A DNA stretch of 64,000 nt from Alitta virens (Eukaryota > Annelida > Polychaeta > Phyllodocida > Nereididae). The notes beneath the pieces are model-generated. The model was not told the DNA's origin, searched no databases, and saw nothing but the letters and a program-made list of their open reading frames with translations. Position numbers and translations under genes: made by a program. Location of the stretch: contig OW028580.1 of assembly GCA_932294295.1 (NCBI GenBank), positions 11,809,374 to 11,873,373 on the forward strand, in the 5' to 3' direction. Of this stretch, positions 22,978 through 33,639 are shown in pieces (the stretch's first letter is position 1; each line of letters opens with the position of its first letter).

Positions 22978-23107
22978 TATATGCCAGACTCCTTAGGGAC
23001 CATATGAAGTGGGGAAGACCATTGGCTACTGGACCTGCGAACTATTCCTAAGGCCTCCTTGTGTTTAAATTCTTCCTTCACTATTGTCAGTTTGTCAGGG
23101 GGAAGAC
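22978..23107 (-). pseudogene. Ty3/gypsy reverse transcriptase N-terminal fragment
   Basis: The minus frame reads RLPPDKLTIVKEEFKHKEAL and then SSSQWSSPLHMVPKE, the block that precedes the RT palm in Ty3/gypsy elements. Nothing more of the element remains. Immediately upstream in the same frame is a 15-bp minisatellite (23101-23190). Confidence 0.75.
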
Positions 23108-23190
23108 GACCTCTGCTGTAGACACCTCTGTTGTGGATACCTCTGCTGTGGATGCCTCTGCTGTGGACACCTCTGCTATGGATACTATCA
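23101..23190. repeat. 15-bp minisatellite GATACCTCTGCTGTG
   Basis: About five to six imperfect units of GATACCTCTGCTGTG / GACACCTCTGCTGTG are present. On the minus strand they encode a repeated HSRGI pattern in frame with the gypsy RT fragment, so the array seems to have expanded inside the old coding region. Confidence 0.65.
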
Positions 23191-24021
23191 GAGTGAGAAT
23201 ACCTCTTGAGCAAATGAGAAGTCTGAGTCTTCAGTGGACATAGGGGCTGTTGAGCTTTCCACCACGTTGTCACCACCGGAATACCCTTCATCCTCTATGC
23301 ATAAAAAAGATAAAAATAAATAATATTCAATAAATCTGGTATAACATTGGATGAGGTGTTTAGCAACAAAAAAAGTATTGACACTCACCGTTACTGCACA
23401 CAATGTTAGACGCCCTGTTGTGCTCTTTTGTCATAAGACAATACGGGGGTACCAGTCATGTCTCTAACACCCACTGTTAGGACGGTGTCGAGGTGTGGCG
23501 GCGAGGTTCTGGACGTGTGTGTGCAGTCAGTCAACCTACAGAAGCAGCCTCCACAGTAAAAAATATAATCGCCTGTGCAGCAACGGTGGCAACAAAGAAG
23601 CAGCAGCCCTATAATGACCAGTGTGAAACTCCATTGTGTCTGACAAGTTATGATTATGTCCTCCTAATACAGAACGCGCGTTATTGCTTCAGATACGTGT
23701 CCGAGAATGGTGTGCTGTAGAACAATGTCTCAGCATGTTTTCATTGGAACGCATATTTCTGGCAACAGCTAGTGGTCCTTGCGATAGTCATGAGACGATA
23801 TGCAATGGCCAAGATGATAAGGTAGAGGAATATTGTCTTTTTGAAACATTTGTTTTATACTTTTTTCTTTTTGTATTTTCTTTTTACTAAAACAAAGATT
23901 TTGTGACGAGTACACCAGGGACCAAAAGTTTCACTGGACCCTGTGATAGCCCCAGGGAGTCAGAGTGTAGGTATAACGACTCTATGACCGTACAAAATCT
24001 ATACGTACGAGTCAGGGGGGA

Positions 24022-24440
24022 TCACACTTTTGGAAAACACTTTTCTGTAGACCTTGGAGAAAGGTCTTTTGTATATAATACAGTGGTTCTCGTTATTTGA
24101 GAACTCAATGTTGTCCTGACGTGGTCAATCTCGCCAAAAATGAGGCTCTTGACCACGTTGAAGTCCAGCACTGTGGAATTCTTGTAATTGAGTCTTTTGC
24201 CCTTCAATTTAAGGACCTGCTCCCCGTTATTCAACTTGTAGGAATAGGACTTGGGACCGCTGGACACGAAAGTCTGAATGAGGGTGTGAGGTGGTAGCTC
24301 ATCAGTGAGGTCGCCCAGTAGGTCACATGTGGGGAGGGTGTAGAAGCCCTTAGGGTTTGCATATATCAGGGAATCCATGTCAAAATAAGCCACGGTGTCT
24401 CTCACCATGTCAAGGGCCTCATACAGTCTCAGTCTAACAT
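24022..24440 (-). pseudogene. Polinton A: C-terminal fragment of protein-primed DNA polymerase B
   Basis: The frame carries VAYFDMDSLIYANPKGFY, corresponding to family-B polymerase motif C (YxDTDS) with a methionine in place of the threonine but both aspartates kept. It continues into LLGDLTDELPPHTLIQTFVS and GPKSYSYKLNN, as in Polinton/adintovirus-type PolB. Only the last part of the polymerase is present; exonuclease and earlier palm motifs are missing. It is transcribed opposite to the capsid genes, as in intact Polintons. Confidence 0.85.
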
Positions 24441-24445
24441 AAGTA

Positions 24446-25048
24446 GTGGTCAGGACACCAATTTTAAGTAGTATAAGCCTTACCTGTAGGAATTCTCAAA
24501 CTATAGAGGGCAGCAGTGTTGCCCTGGGAGGTGCTGCCACCACCCCAGTGCGGTACTGTAAGGTGCTGCCACCCTATGGTATGTACGCATACTACACAAG
24601 GTGCCAGGTATACATACATTGTATAACAAATTCCTCAAAAGAGGGAAAATACACCATTTTATTCATCATGAAAGCTCAGATAAATTTGCTTCAAGAGATG
24701 AATGTGAAACGAATTTTACAATTTGAGGAAGGAAATGAATGTTTTAAAGGAACAGAATACAGTGTGAGATTCCTTTGCTACAAACCAATCATCAAAGATA
24801 CAATGACTTTAGTGCTTAATAGTATATCTGGATCACCCTTTGAAGAAGAAAAAGAAGACACCATTGACAGAGGTATGAATGGCAAGGATTGTAAAAAAGG
24901 TCACCCGAAAACTACGGTTTCATGGGAAGCCTACAGTAAGGCAAAATGTGTTGCGGACGGTCATTACACCTTGCACAGGTGCCATTCTTACACGGTTCAC
25001 AGTGTTGACGACTGTATATATGATTTTTCATCATATTTTGTTGACTAA
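24446..25048 (+). CDS. Unrecognised frame next to PolB fragment
   Basis: A frame of about 200 codons; an internal ATG at 24669 would give about 125 residues. It has clusters such as EEEKEDTIDRG and a cysteine/histidine-containing end. I do not recognise the family. Its place beside PolB suggests Polinton A cargo, but a chance frame cannot be excluded. Confidence 0.3.
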   Translation: MVRTPILSSISLTCRNSQTIEGSSVALGGAATTPVRYCKVLPPYGMYAYYTRCQVYIHCITNSSKEGKYTILFIMKAQINLLQEMNVKRILQFEEGNECFKGTEYSVRFLCYKPIIKDTMTLVLNSISGSPFEEEKEDTIDRGMNGKDCKKGHPKTTVSWEAYSKAKCVADGHYTLHRCHSYTVHSVDDCIYDFSSYFVD

Positions 25049-25183
25049 GTCCATGAAGACCACCCCCAATGGTGTGTGTACCTGTATAATTTATAAACAT
25101 ATCTTATTAACACTTACCCCTACAAAATGTTAAATTATGATAATTGCTTAGGCAGACATGTATGAGCCTGTAAGATATCTGTT

Positions 25184-25572
25184 ATGAACTCAAAATTAAA
25201 AAATATATATTCAAACCCCGCAAATGGGGCACTTCAACACGGAAACGTTAACCAAGTCTTTTCAACGTACAGATGGCGCGGTTTCACGACAAATATTGGG
25301 TGGTTAGTAAACATTCATTTACACAAGGAAGAAACCACGGACATTAACTCTTTCCAGCCATGGATATTTTGAGAAAATATGCTGCCGTTATCAAGGGCAC
25401 TATTGACAGAATAAAAGTGACCAGACAGTTTAAAAATGAAGGAGAACTTAACATGTCATCTTATCTAACCCTGTTATATATGGAAGATTCAGATGACAAA
25501 CATTCGAATTTATGGAGATGTTGCTGCAGCAACACTATGTTTAAGTTTTACAATTGTGCAAAAAAAAGGTAA
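25184..25572 (+). other. Short frames, probable degraded Polinton A coding region
   Basis: Two overlapping frames (25184-25372 and 25360-25572) lie between better Polinton A genes on the same strand. The second starts MDILRKYAAVIKGTIDRIKV. No family was recognised. Confidence 0.25.
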
Positions 25573-25638
25573 AAAACACTTTTTATTTTGTTACAGCAGG
25601 ATGACATGCCGTAACATTGTGACAGCATCAATCTAACA

Positions 25639-25995
25639 TTGCAACGTTACGGTATGCTTGTACACGCTCCTGACATCATCAGAAACTCAGTAGGTGTTGA
25701 CTACCGTTTTCATTTGGGCGCCAACTATTCTGCTGAGACATTTTTGACACCAGACAAGATACATTTCACCAAGTATGAAGAAATTTATGAAGACGTATAT
25801 GCTTTAGGTGTTAACGAAGGGGTGGCTCTAAGCCAGACACAGTTCAATAGCATTGTAGAAAAAATTTGTGAAATAGACGCAGGGATACCTGAACTGACCA
25901 TATTATTTGTACCATGTTATTTACGCGAAGACCACCAAAACCAACAGGGTGTCCTGATGTGTCAGGAATGTAATCCGTCAAAACAGTTCTATTAA
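25639..25995 (+). CDS. Unrecognised 110-118 residue Polinton A frame
   Basis: The frame opens with RYGMLVHAPDIIRNSVGVDY and holds acidic and hydrophobic alternation with four cysteines near the C-terminus, including LMCQEC. It lies on the late-gene strand upstream of the integrase. The function is unknown; it is described only as a plausible Polinton cargo gene. Confidence 0.4.
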   Translation: MQRYGMLVHAPDIIRNSVGVDYRFHLGANYSAETFLTPDKIHFTKYEEIYEDVYALGVNEGVALSQTQFNSIVEKICEIDAGIPELTILFVPCYLREDHQNQQGVLMCQECNPSKQFY

Positions 25996-26339
25996 ATATT
26001 CAAACATTATGTACAGAACAGCTTGTTTTATTATTATGCTTCGCTTTTTTTGTGTTTGGGGGTTTTACTGTTGTAGGCATTTTGTTTTACATACAACAAA
26101 AAGATTTACAGTGTAACACAAACCATACTTTCTTGTTGTTCCATTCAACACCGTTTAACACGATGTCACAATTTAACAAGATGTCACCACTTGTCACAAC
26201 TAAAAAGATACACACCATGATGAGGTCTGGCAGAGTAGGAGATGTTTTTAAGATGCAGATGTGCTGTGTCATGTGACACTCCATGAATCCACGATATAAC
26301 ACCAATAAGTACTCATCAGTCGCCATTTCCTAGGTAGCC

Positions 26340-26645
26340 ATGGATGAGCATACAACAAGCAGCCTGCACTCTCCACATTCTACAGAGTCAACAGATAGGT
26401 GGTTCGTTGGGGGAAAACAGTTGCCTAACAGTGAGATTGTCTTTTCATGTCAGTCGCTGGTGATATTCACTGTGGTGATCAGTGCTATCATAAACATCTC
26501 CCTGGGTCATAGTTCAGAGACTTGGATGATTTTGTTATCCACCAGTCTTGGGACAGTCTTCCCAAACCCAAAATTGAAGTCTATATCACAAAAAGTTGTC
26601 AAACGTGTCCCCATGCATCAGACGGAAAGGCACCCAAATGCCTAA
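26340..26645 (+). CDS. Polinton A small membrane-type protein
   Basis: ATG at 26340. A polar N-terminus of about 35 residues is followed by a hydrophobic segment SLVIFTVVISAIINISL and a second weaker one, LLSTSLGTVF, then PNPKLK. Small proteins with this two-segment layout ending in a PNPK word are familiar to me from Polinton-like loci, but this is from memory and not checked. The last codons overlap the start of the integrase region. Confidence 0.45.
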   Translation: MDEHTTSSLHSPHSTESTDRWFVGGKQLPNSEIVFSCQSLVIFTVVISAIINISLGHSSETWMILLSTSLGTVFPNPKLKSISQKVVKRVPMHQTERHPNA

Positions 26646-27657
26646 AAAAGTCAGCATGAGTAAACATGCCAATGTAGACAAGTATTTGTCAGAAATATAC
26701 TACCAGCCAGGCAATCCTGCCAGCTTCTACGGTGTAGGGAAACTTTGGCAATATATCACAGACAAGAAGGATAAACCAGTGGAAATTGATCATGCAACAG
26801 TAAAAGACTGGCTAGACCACCAGACTACACACACCATACATTCTAATCCACCCAGCAAGTTCCCCACAGAGGCCATAATTGTTGATTACATGGACATGCT
26901 ATGGATGGTGATTTGATACAAATGTCAGACATGTCAAACTGCTGGTCTGCATTAATCTATTTTCAAGATATTTATGGGTCAGACCGCTCAAGACAAAGAC
27001 ATCAGCAGAGACAGCCAAGGCCTGCAAAGAAATTTTTGATCGAGGTAGACATCCTGAAACTCTCAGGACGGATCAAGGAAAGGAGTTTTTAGGTGCTGCA
27101 TTTCAAGATTTTTTACAGAACAACTGTGTAACACACATGCTAGCCTACGGAGTGCACAAAGCGTCATATGCAGAAAGAGTCAACTGCACAATAGAAAACC
27201 GTCTGTACAAATATTTTTACGAAAACCAAACTATTATCTGTCTTATGGCGCCGAAAAAAAACATTTAACTTTATAGACGTAATAGATGACATTGTATACT
27301 CCTATAACAACACCAAACATGGTTCAATTGACATGACACCTGCAGCCGTTAATCAGGAAAATTCTCACCAACTGTATGAGAAAGTGTATGTGCTAATCCT
27401 TAATAAAAGGGCCAAACAACGTGTACATTTCTCATTCCAAATTGGCGACCTGGTCAGGTTAAGTCGTGCTGATACACCGTTTAAAAGAGGGTATCTGGAG
27501 AGCTATACTGAAGAGCTTTTTAGAGTTGATAATAGGATCCCCTCACACCCGGCACGCTACAAAGTGAAGGACCTAGCATACCAATGGCCAATCTTAAAAC
27601 ATACGCAGGGATATCATAACAGTCATGTACATTTACGTGTCGAGTCAGCAGAGCTCT
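26641..27657 (+). pseudogene. Polinton A integrase (rve family), frame-broken
   Basis: The N-terminal block KYLSEIYYQPGNPASFYGVG is typical of Polinton/retroviral-type integrases of this lineage. Then follow the region around YMDMLW (start of the catalytic core), a stretch with a KEFLGAAFQDF-type block near 27075-27115, and AERVN and YNNTKHGSIDMTPA blocks (27170-27345). The C-terminal FQIGDLVRLSRADTPFKRGY is an SH3-like tail. At least three frame changes break it, so no active enzyme is made. Confidence 0.85.
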
Positions 27658-27726
27658 GATTACTTTACAGACAACAGTGCAAAAGCCTTCGGAGTTAAGT
27701 AACCCAAAAGTCTCCACCTACATGCA

Positions 27727-27799
27727 CATGGTCTCTGCCTGTCCTAATTAGCCCAACTGGTGCAGAAATACAGGACGTAAAGCCCTAATCACCCACCCA
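27727..27799 (+). mobile_element. 5'-truncated SINE tail with TSD
   Basis: Only the 3' body (CTGTCCTAATTAGCCCAACT...AAAGCCCTAATC) is present, yet CCACCTACATGCA flanks it at 27714-27726 and 27800-27812. The flanking duplication shows a true insertion event truncated at its 5' end rather than a deletion remnant. Confidence 0.85.
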
Positions 27800-27822
27800 C
27801 CACCTACATGCAAGAGGGCAAT

Positions 27823-28304
27823 GGAGTCGGCTATTCTGAACATCAATCTTCCTTATTTTAATGATGCTTACAATGCAGATTACATCACTATTAACAGCAA
27901 CATATGCGAAACAAGCATTGTTAACACCACACTGCAACCCATACTCAACAGGATATACTTCAAAGAACTTCAGACGGGTGGGCAGCATGGCCCACAACAC
28001 GCAGAACTATTCTACAGAAGGAGGCGGCGACTACAAAGCATTCCTGGAACATTTTAAGAAACAGGCAGAAGGCGCAGACAAACTGTTGGTGTTCAATACA
28101 CCTGTTAACTACACCGTTTTTAAGAAGGTGAGGGTAGGAAGGGGGTACCTTGTACTTGATAACACCCACAAGGACAGTGGAACAACAAAAAATGGTGAAA
28201 GGGTCGCAAAACTGGAAGTAGTTGACCCAAATGAGACTGAAAGAAGGTGTGCCCTCTCGGAGGTTGTCAGAGAGGAAGTTGGGACTTCAAAAGAGGTCCG
28301 TTAA
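27823..28304 (+). pseudogene. Polinton A frames between integrase and capsid
   Basis: Two overlapping frames. The first starts MESAILNINLPYFNDAYNAD; the second (from about 27984) starts MAHNTQNYSTEGGGDYKAFL and has a lysine-rich, globular-looking body. I do not recognise a family. In other Polintons the region just before the major capsid gene often holds the penton-like minor capsid or protease, but no motif shows that here. Confidence 0.4.
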
Positions 28305-28559
28305 GAGAAAATGCTCATTTAGCTCCAGGTAGCCGCAAGAGATGGACCAACACAGACACAGGTCAAGGGCCAACAGAGGCTCACAGGCTATTGCGAAGTC
28401 TAAGATTAAGAGAGTCAATGACATTTTTGACAACTAGAATAAGGATGTTTGTAACATAAATTTATTTAATTTGAGAGAAATTTTCTAAATAGCTACCAAT
28501 ATGGCACAGTAATATGTCAGTTATTCAGAGGAGCTGGCTATTTTTGAGTAGCCTCTACA

Positions 28560-29520
28560 AAATGTGGGTTTCCGAAGAATACACTCTTCTACCTATTACC
28601 CTATCAATGACTATTCTAATCAAGGTGTTGTACAGTTCAGCGTACCAAGTAACGGGGCATCTTATCTTGATCTAAGGTCCACACTTTTAAATATAACAGG
28701 TAAGATTGTCAGATATTATGGTGAGGTCATAGAACCACCGCTATTTTTACCTGAGGATAGTTCAGAGGAGGAGTCCAAGAGTGAAGGTGAAGCTGGAACT
28801 GGTGTAGCTGGAACTGGTGGGGAGGGTGCTACTGAAGCAAAAAAAAAACACCCAAAAAACAAAGTTCTCACACATTCAGACCAGTCCTATCCCTATCTGG
28901 CATACATGAAAGCTTTGTTGTACACTGGTGAGGACATGAAAAATGGCACTCTCCAGATGGCAAGGACACTGGTGGTGAATTGGATGATCCTAATTGGCAA
29001 ACGTCAGACAATCTGGGCATAAAGACAAGAGCAAAATATTTTCAAAGTTCAAAAGAGGTTCACATGTGTGGACAGTTGTACAGCGATATATTAGAGGTCA
29101 ATCGTTTCATTCCTAATGGTGTGCCTTTAAGTTTGACACTGTATCCAAACACACCTGAGTTCTGTCTTATGGCGCCGAATAATACACCTGGTAAATTTAA
29201 GGTCGCTATAACCAAAGCATCGCTGGATGTTGCAATGATTGATGTTGACCCCCTCATTTCAGTGTCACATGCAGAGTTGCTGCAGACAAGACCTGCAATT
29301 TTCCCCTAAAACAGAAGTAAAAAAATTCACCTTAGCAAAAGGGGTGTTTTCAGGCGAGTTCAATGACCCCTTCAATGGCCATGTAGCCGCCGAAATGGTG
29401 TGTGGGTTTGTGTCAGACTCGGCCAATCATGACAGAGAACCCCTTTTTTAACACAGCTGTCTAAACTTCATACAAGTCACTGTCAGCGGCCAAGATCTCT
29501 CACAGGGCCCCATACAGCCC
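28560..29520 (+). pseudogene. Polinton A major capsid protein (double jelly-roll type), broken
   Basis: Three overlapping frames carry the expected order of blocks. The N-terminal part has GVVQFSVPSNGASYLDLRST; the middle has SYPYLAYMKALLYTGEDMK and VNRFIPNGVPLSLTLYPNTP; the later part has KTEVKKFTLAKGVFSGEFND and AAEMVCGFVSDSANHD. These match the Polinton hexon-like capsid family. An acidic Gly/Thr-rich insertion, with an A9 run, sits between the first and second blocks. Frame changes near 29010 and 29310 and a stop at 29449 inactivate it, and the C-terminal barrel is missing. Confidence 0.8.
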
Positions 29521-29745
29521 CGGTAACATCTGCATGTTCAGAAACAACCGCAATGCCCGACAGATTAAGACTCTGGCTTCTCAAACCATGCCTACACAAG
29601 TTCCTTATATCATGGCTAGCTACTATCTGGCAACAGCTCAAAATTATGGGCATCTTGTTGTCGATTAATCGGCTAATATTGTCAATTATAAACTAAAGAC
29701 CAACATTTTTACGCAGGATCAGACAATTCTTTACATGCCAAAAAA

Positions 29746-30038
29746 ATGAATTTTATCAATGAAAATATCATATTTCTGCAAGCTGTTGCAACATTACCTA
29801 AGAAGCAGGTAAAAGTTATTTTGGCTCATCGTGAAAAAAATCAAATAAGGGCAATAGGTGAAGTAGCCAAAAAATGTCCTGACCAACAATCTTTAGACCC
29901 TCGGGATGGGCCATTAGAGCTATAGCGGAGGACCACGCAAGACATAAGGACAGACTGCAGACATTTGTCAGAAAACCTGAGGCTGTATCACGTATGGTCC
30001 TTTCTGTTTTGAGCAAACTCATGGCCCTTACAAAATAA
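29746..30038 (+). pseudogene. Polinton A small basic frame (MNFINENIIFLQAVATL)
   Basis: ATG 29746. The first 45 codons form an amphipathic helix-rich block (PKKQVKVILAHREKNQIRAI), followed after a frame change near 29870 by a basic end and TAA at 30036. Small proteins of this helix-plus-basic-tail layout recur in Polinton loci, with unknown role. The stop overlaps the next ATG (TAATG). Confidence 0.55.
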
Positions 30039-30498
30039 TGGCTGAAGAACATATAGTGCTACCAAGAGAGTGCTATCAAAGAATGCTGGATCAGTTGGCT
30101 GAAAAAAAAAACTGACTATGAGTCAGAAACATCCAAAGGACATGATGAAGAGAGAAGTGCTTCACACGGTGACAACCAGATGCATCTAGAGGGCGACACA
30201 AGTACAAGCGAGGACAGTGACAACCCTGATAGAACGAGAGATGAAGATACAGGAAGTGAAAGCAATAAACCAGTGTTCAATGACACGGCCCCTCAAGGCA
30301 TCACCCCCGAGGAACTCAAAAATCTTGTTGACACCAAAACTTAAAAAGAAAAAAAAAACCGGTACACGAAGTCCACCGATGAGGAAAAAAAGTTTAGGCC
30401 CAGGTCCACTACGACTTGTAACTAAACCAAAAAGCAAAAGAAAAGCCTCCTCAAAGACCCTTGCACACATTAAGAAGAACTGGACGGCGCTCAAATGA
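30038..30498 (+). pseudogene. Polinton A frame following the helical small protein
   Basis: ATG at 30038 overlaps the previous stop. The N-terminus EHIVLPRECYQRMLDQLAEK is a short helix; after stops and frame changes, a Ser/Pro/Lys-rich end (30330-30498, stop TGA) follows. The layout, a hydrophobic helix, a charged spacer and a basic W-containing tail, resembles other Polinton proteins downstream of the capsid gene. Confidence 0.5.
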
Positions 30499-30573
30499 CT
30501 GTTTTAAAAGAACTGGAATAACCCTAAAGTTAACTTTTTAAAATAACATTTACATGTTTTTCAGTTTAAACTG

Positions 30574-30743
30574 GGGCGGGGGACTAGCTCAGAGGTAGCG
30601 CTCTGGGCTTCCAACTGCTGGGTCCCGGGTTCGATTCCCGGTCGAGCCTAAGTTGGATGGCTGTTTCATCCTTCTCTGTCTGTCCTAATTAGCCCAACTG
30701 GTGCAGAAATAAGGACATAAAGCGCTAATCACACACACACACA
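30574..30743 (+). mobile_element. tRNA-derived SINE, full length
   Basis: Same family as 17168-17353, with boxes A and B intact and an (AC)n tail. The duplication CAGTTTAAACTG flanks it at 30562-30573 and 30744-30755. It lacks the TCGTCTCATTGCCATGG segment between head and tail. Confidence 0.92.
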
Positions 30744-31287
30744 CAGTTTAAACTGACTGCTGTATGTTTAGTGATAGTGTTATAAACACAAGATGTTCGT
30801 GTTTAACAGGGCCGAGAGCGTTTGCCGAGAGGTGTAACATTACAGTTATTTTTTATGTGTGAGATCCTGAAACACAAAAATTGCTGCGTAGAGCCCACTG
30901 TGTTACATTTAATCTTAGGTTCAACCTTGCTGGTGCCTTTAAATGCTTTACACATGTTATGCAAAGCTGTATAACACCTTTGATAACAATGATAACAAAG
31001 GGGCAGTGGGGCAATGTTGGTAATTATTAGAGAGGTGTGCACAACTTTCTTATTTTATTTTATTGTTCATTCACACCTCGACAATGCTCAAACTGGTGAA
31101 CTGTCACTGCTTGTCACAAAGCCCCCAAACCTTTGCAAGTGTTCTGTTATTGGTCAGTCAACACCAAGGCCCTCTTAACCCTAGACTCTACAGTGGCGCC
31201 CCTAGCGTGCGTTCCAAGCATGTTGAGTGTAACTGGCTAAAGCTCCTGATAGACCACCCTTACCTGCTAAGACAAAGGGAAAAGAGG

Positions 31288-31295
31288 TATAAAAG
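31288..31295 (+). promoter_or_regulatory. TATA box (TATAAAAG) upstream of PC4-like gene
   Basis: TATAAAAG in a GC-richer context about 150 bp before the ATG at 31437, with a pyrimidine-rich CACTCGGTCCC stretch about 20-25 bp downstream as a possible start region. Confidence 0.5.
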
Positions 31296-31875
31296 ATGAT
31301 TTGGCCCAACACTCGGTCCCTTCGCACCAGTAAGAGACCTAGACACTTTGCACACATTTTTCCTGCTGGACCCCTGCTCTCCGCATCCCTTCAGCTCACT
31401 CTCCATACTCGCACACAGCATTCTTCACTTTTCATCATGTCCAAAATTTCACGAGGTGACAATGGTGAAGCCCGTCAATGTTACACTGATTCTGGTACCC
31501 GCATCAGAGGCAAATTTTTATGGTTTCGTGAGCTAAGCTTACGCAAATCTATGGCTCTCCAGCATTACAAGGCAAAAGTTAGACTACACCTGCGCAACTA
31601 TGTCCTGTAAGAGGAAGAGTATGTTCTAGATCCTTCCAAGCGTGGTGTTGTGCTTGACAAGCAGCAAACCCGTGATTTGCTGTGTGTGATAAACGACTTG
31701 TCCAAAGTCATTAAAAATGTAAGTACGTGTATTTTCTTTTGCTTTTACGTTTAAAACTTGAAAATAATGCCACGCAAATTAGTTATACATGTTTTTGCAG
31801 GATTTTTATTTTAGGATGCTGTTAACCTGTATGAAGTTGACAGGTTTAGCTGTCATGTATTTCTGTTCTACAGAT

Positions 31876-31979
31876 ATGCATGCACGTATGTACATATGTA
31901 CGTATGTATGTATGTACGTATGTATGTATGTATGTATGCACGTATGTATGTACGTATGTGTGCATGTGTGTATGTATGT
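31876..31979. repeat. GTAT/GTAC microsatellite
   Basis: About 25 imperfect units of GTAT, GTAC and GCAC lie in the intron of the PC4-like gene, just before a SINE head. Confidence 0.9.
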
Positions 31980-32085
31980 AGGCAGAGACCTAGCTCAGAG
32001 GTAACTCTCTGGTGTTCTAATCATTGGACCAGGGTTCGATTCCAGGTCAAGGTTAAGTTGTACAGCTGTTTCTTCTCCACCCCAA
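31980..32085 (+). mobile_element. Diverged SINE head
   Basis: GCAGAGACCTAGCTCAGAGG and GGGTTCGATTCCAGGTC are present; the body after TTTCTTCTCC is lost. It is more diverged than the other copies. Confidence 0.75.
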
Positions 32086-32281
32086 AAAAAAAGCGTGCAC
32101 ACATCATACACTTCTTGACACCATTCTCACTTTTTTATTTTTTGCAGGGTAAAGACTCCAACAGTTATGATGATTATGAGCCAATTGAAACCATGGTTCC
32201 CACCGTTAATGACTGCGATGTTATGTACGATGATGAGAGTGAGCAATCAGGGGCAGGGACAAGTACAGGGGACTTCTCAAT

Positions 32282-32620
32282 GGTGAATACCAAGATGCTA
32301 GAGACTTCGTGCAAGGCAAACTGAAACATCACGTGGGTAAAAATGTCAATAATGAAAACGCCAAATCTCTGCAACCAAAACGCAGAGGCATAAACCTCTG
32401 CGAATTTGAGTTTGACAAATTAAAGTAGTTCATGCCACTACTGGAAGAGAAGTGGTTTGGTCTAAAAGACCTCCCTGAGTGTGCCGTAAAACACAAGTCA
32501 TTGCTGGCTATGGCAAAGTGTGTGCACTGTATGCCCATGCCTAAAAGCAACAACATACAGAACACCGCAGCACCACCGGTCAGTGTCGATAATAATGATG
32601 CACTGATAGAAACAGATTAG
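32282..32620 (+). pseudogene. Second PC4/p15-like frame
   Basis: A continuous frame with a single internal stop (TAG 32426) and end stop at 32618. It contains YQDARDFVQGKLKHHV and then PKRRGINLCEFEFDKLK, again the PC4 strand, PxKRGINL and helix pattern. After the stop it continues with PLLEEKWFGLKDLPE and a CVHCMPM end. It overlaps the end of the previous gene in another frame. The two PC4-like frames are only weakly similar, so they are not a recent duplication. Confidence 0.4.
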
Positions 32621-32629
32621 GGCTACCGC

Positions 32630-32815
32630 ATGGAAACATTCACTAGTGTCATGCCGTCGTCAAGCACACAGAACACGCCTGAACGCACCAATCCTGCAAC
32701 AGGGGCACCCTCTCGCCCCCTGAAGAGGAAGGTCGAAGCAGACAAAACAGGCAGGGTCTCACCATATCATGATGAAAGCGACACAGAGGGCGACGAGAAC
32801 CAAGAGGGCGACTAA
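32630..32815 (+). CDS. Small Ser/Pro- and acid-rich frame
   Basis: ATG 32630; 61 residues with SRPLKRKVEADKTG, a possible nuclear signal, and an acidic end DESDTEGDENQEGD. It could be the last gene of the Polinton A accessory block. No family was recognised. Confidence 0.35.
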   Translation: METFTSVMPSSSTQNTPERTNPATGAPSRPLKRKVEADKTGRVSPYHDESDTEGDENQEGD

Positions 32816-33639
32816 AAAAAAAACCAAAGCTAACCACTGAAGGCAAAATTTGTGATGACGGTCTCCGAGGGAGCCACTGTCTCGACGTCTTAATGTTTTA
32901 AGCTTATATAATGTGAACCGTTTGGTGGGGGTATTAGCATCTATGTTGGGCGAGTGCACACCCTAGATAACCCTCCTCCTCATCATTACTGTACATCATC
33001 ATCCAAATGTGAACTGTCCAGCCTGTCAAGGAAAAAATTAAATTTTTTTGTGTGTTGTGCAAACATTGTTATGTTTCACTGTTACAGGTTGTACAGTGGT
33101 GTTCAATTCTCAAAAATCTGTGTGGCACACCCCCCTTGCGTAGTCCGTAGCAATGGGGGGGGGGGGGGCGAAACAGTTCACAATCAACCACACAGTCGTG
33201 CGCAAAGTCTCCTAGTTCAAAGGGTGCACGTGCCTCCCCCAACTCATCACCAAACTTGTTCATCACATGTGGTTTTCAAGACGTCCAACATGTTATTTAG
33301 TGTCAAGAGTCAGTGTCAAGAGTCAGTGCCAGACTTTTTAGACAATAGAGAAACTTTGTCTTCGTTTTTGGAGACCTCTCAAAAGAGTTGACAACAAAAT
33401 TGTTTTTTAATTGTTTTATATTAACACTTTCCCCATTTTCAGGTATTATACATCATTTTAAAAAAGTATCCAAAAAGTGTGAACCAGTGTTTTATGCAAA
33501 TATTTTACATATAGTATTCACATTACTTGTTTTTTAATAAAAATACACCGCACTGTTGCTTCAGTAGTGTTTTAAATGACATGAACTTGTCTTGTTTTGT
33601 TCTGTTGCTTGCTAGCTAACTAACTAGCTTAAAAAAAGC

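Larger units (their letters stand above)
31437..32324 (+). pseudogene. PC4/p15-like coactivator, two exons, one in-frame stop
   Basis: Exon 1 is 31437-31718 and exon 2 is 32148-32324; the intron is phase 0 with GTAAGT and TTTTTTGCAG borders. Exon 1 holds HYKAKVRLHLRNYVL, a stop at 31608, then YVLDPSKRGVVLDKQQTRDL. This reproduces the PC4 pattern of a curved beta strand, PxKxGxxL, and a final helix. PC4 binds single-stranded DNA and acts in transcription. Exon 2 is acidic (DDYEP, YDDESEQSG), like a regulatory tail. The intron has been invaded by a GTAT microsatellite and a SINE head. Identity rests on pattern, not on a search. Confidence 0.5.

Noticed and set aside
27960..28169. Minus-strand frame opposite the Polinton A region
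   Set aside because: No motif, and neighbours on the plus strand explain the open frame.
31896..32147. Plus-strand frame through the GTAT repeat into the acidic exon
   Set aside because: Microsatellite artefact; the true exon starts after TTTTTTGCAG at 32148.
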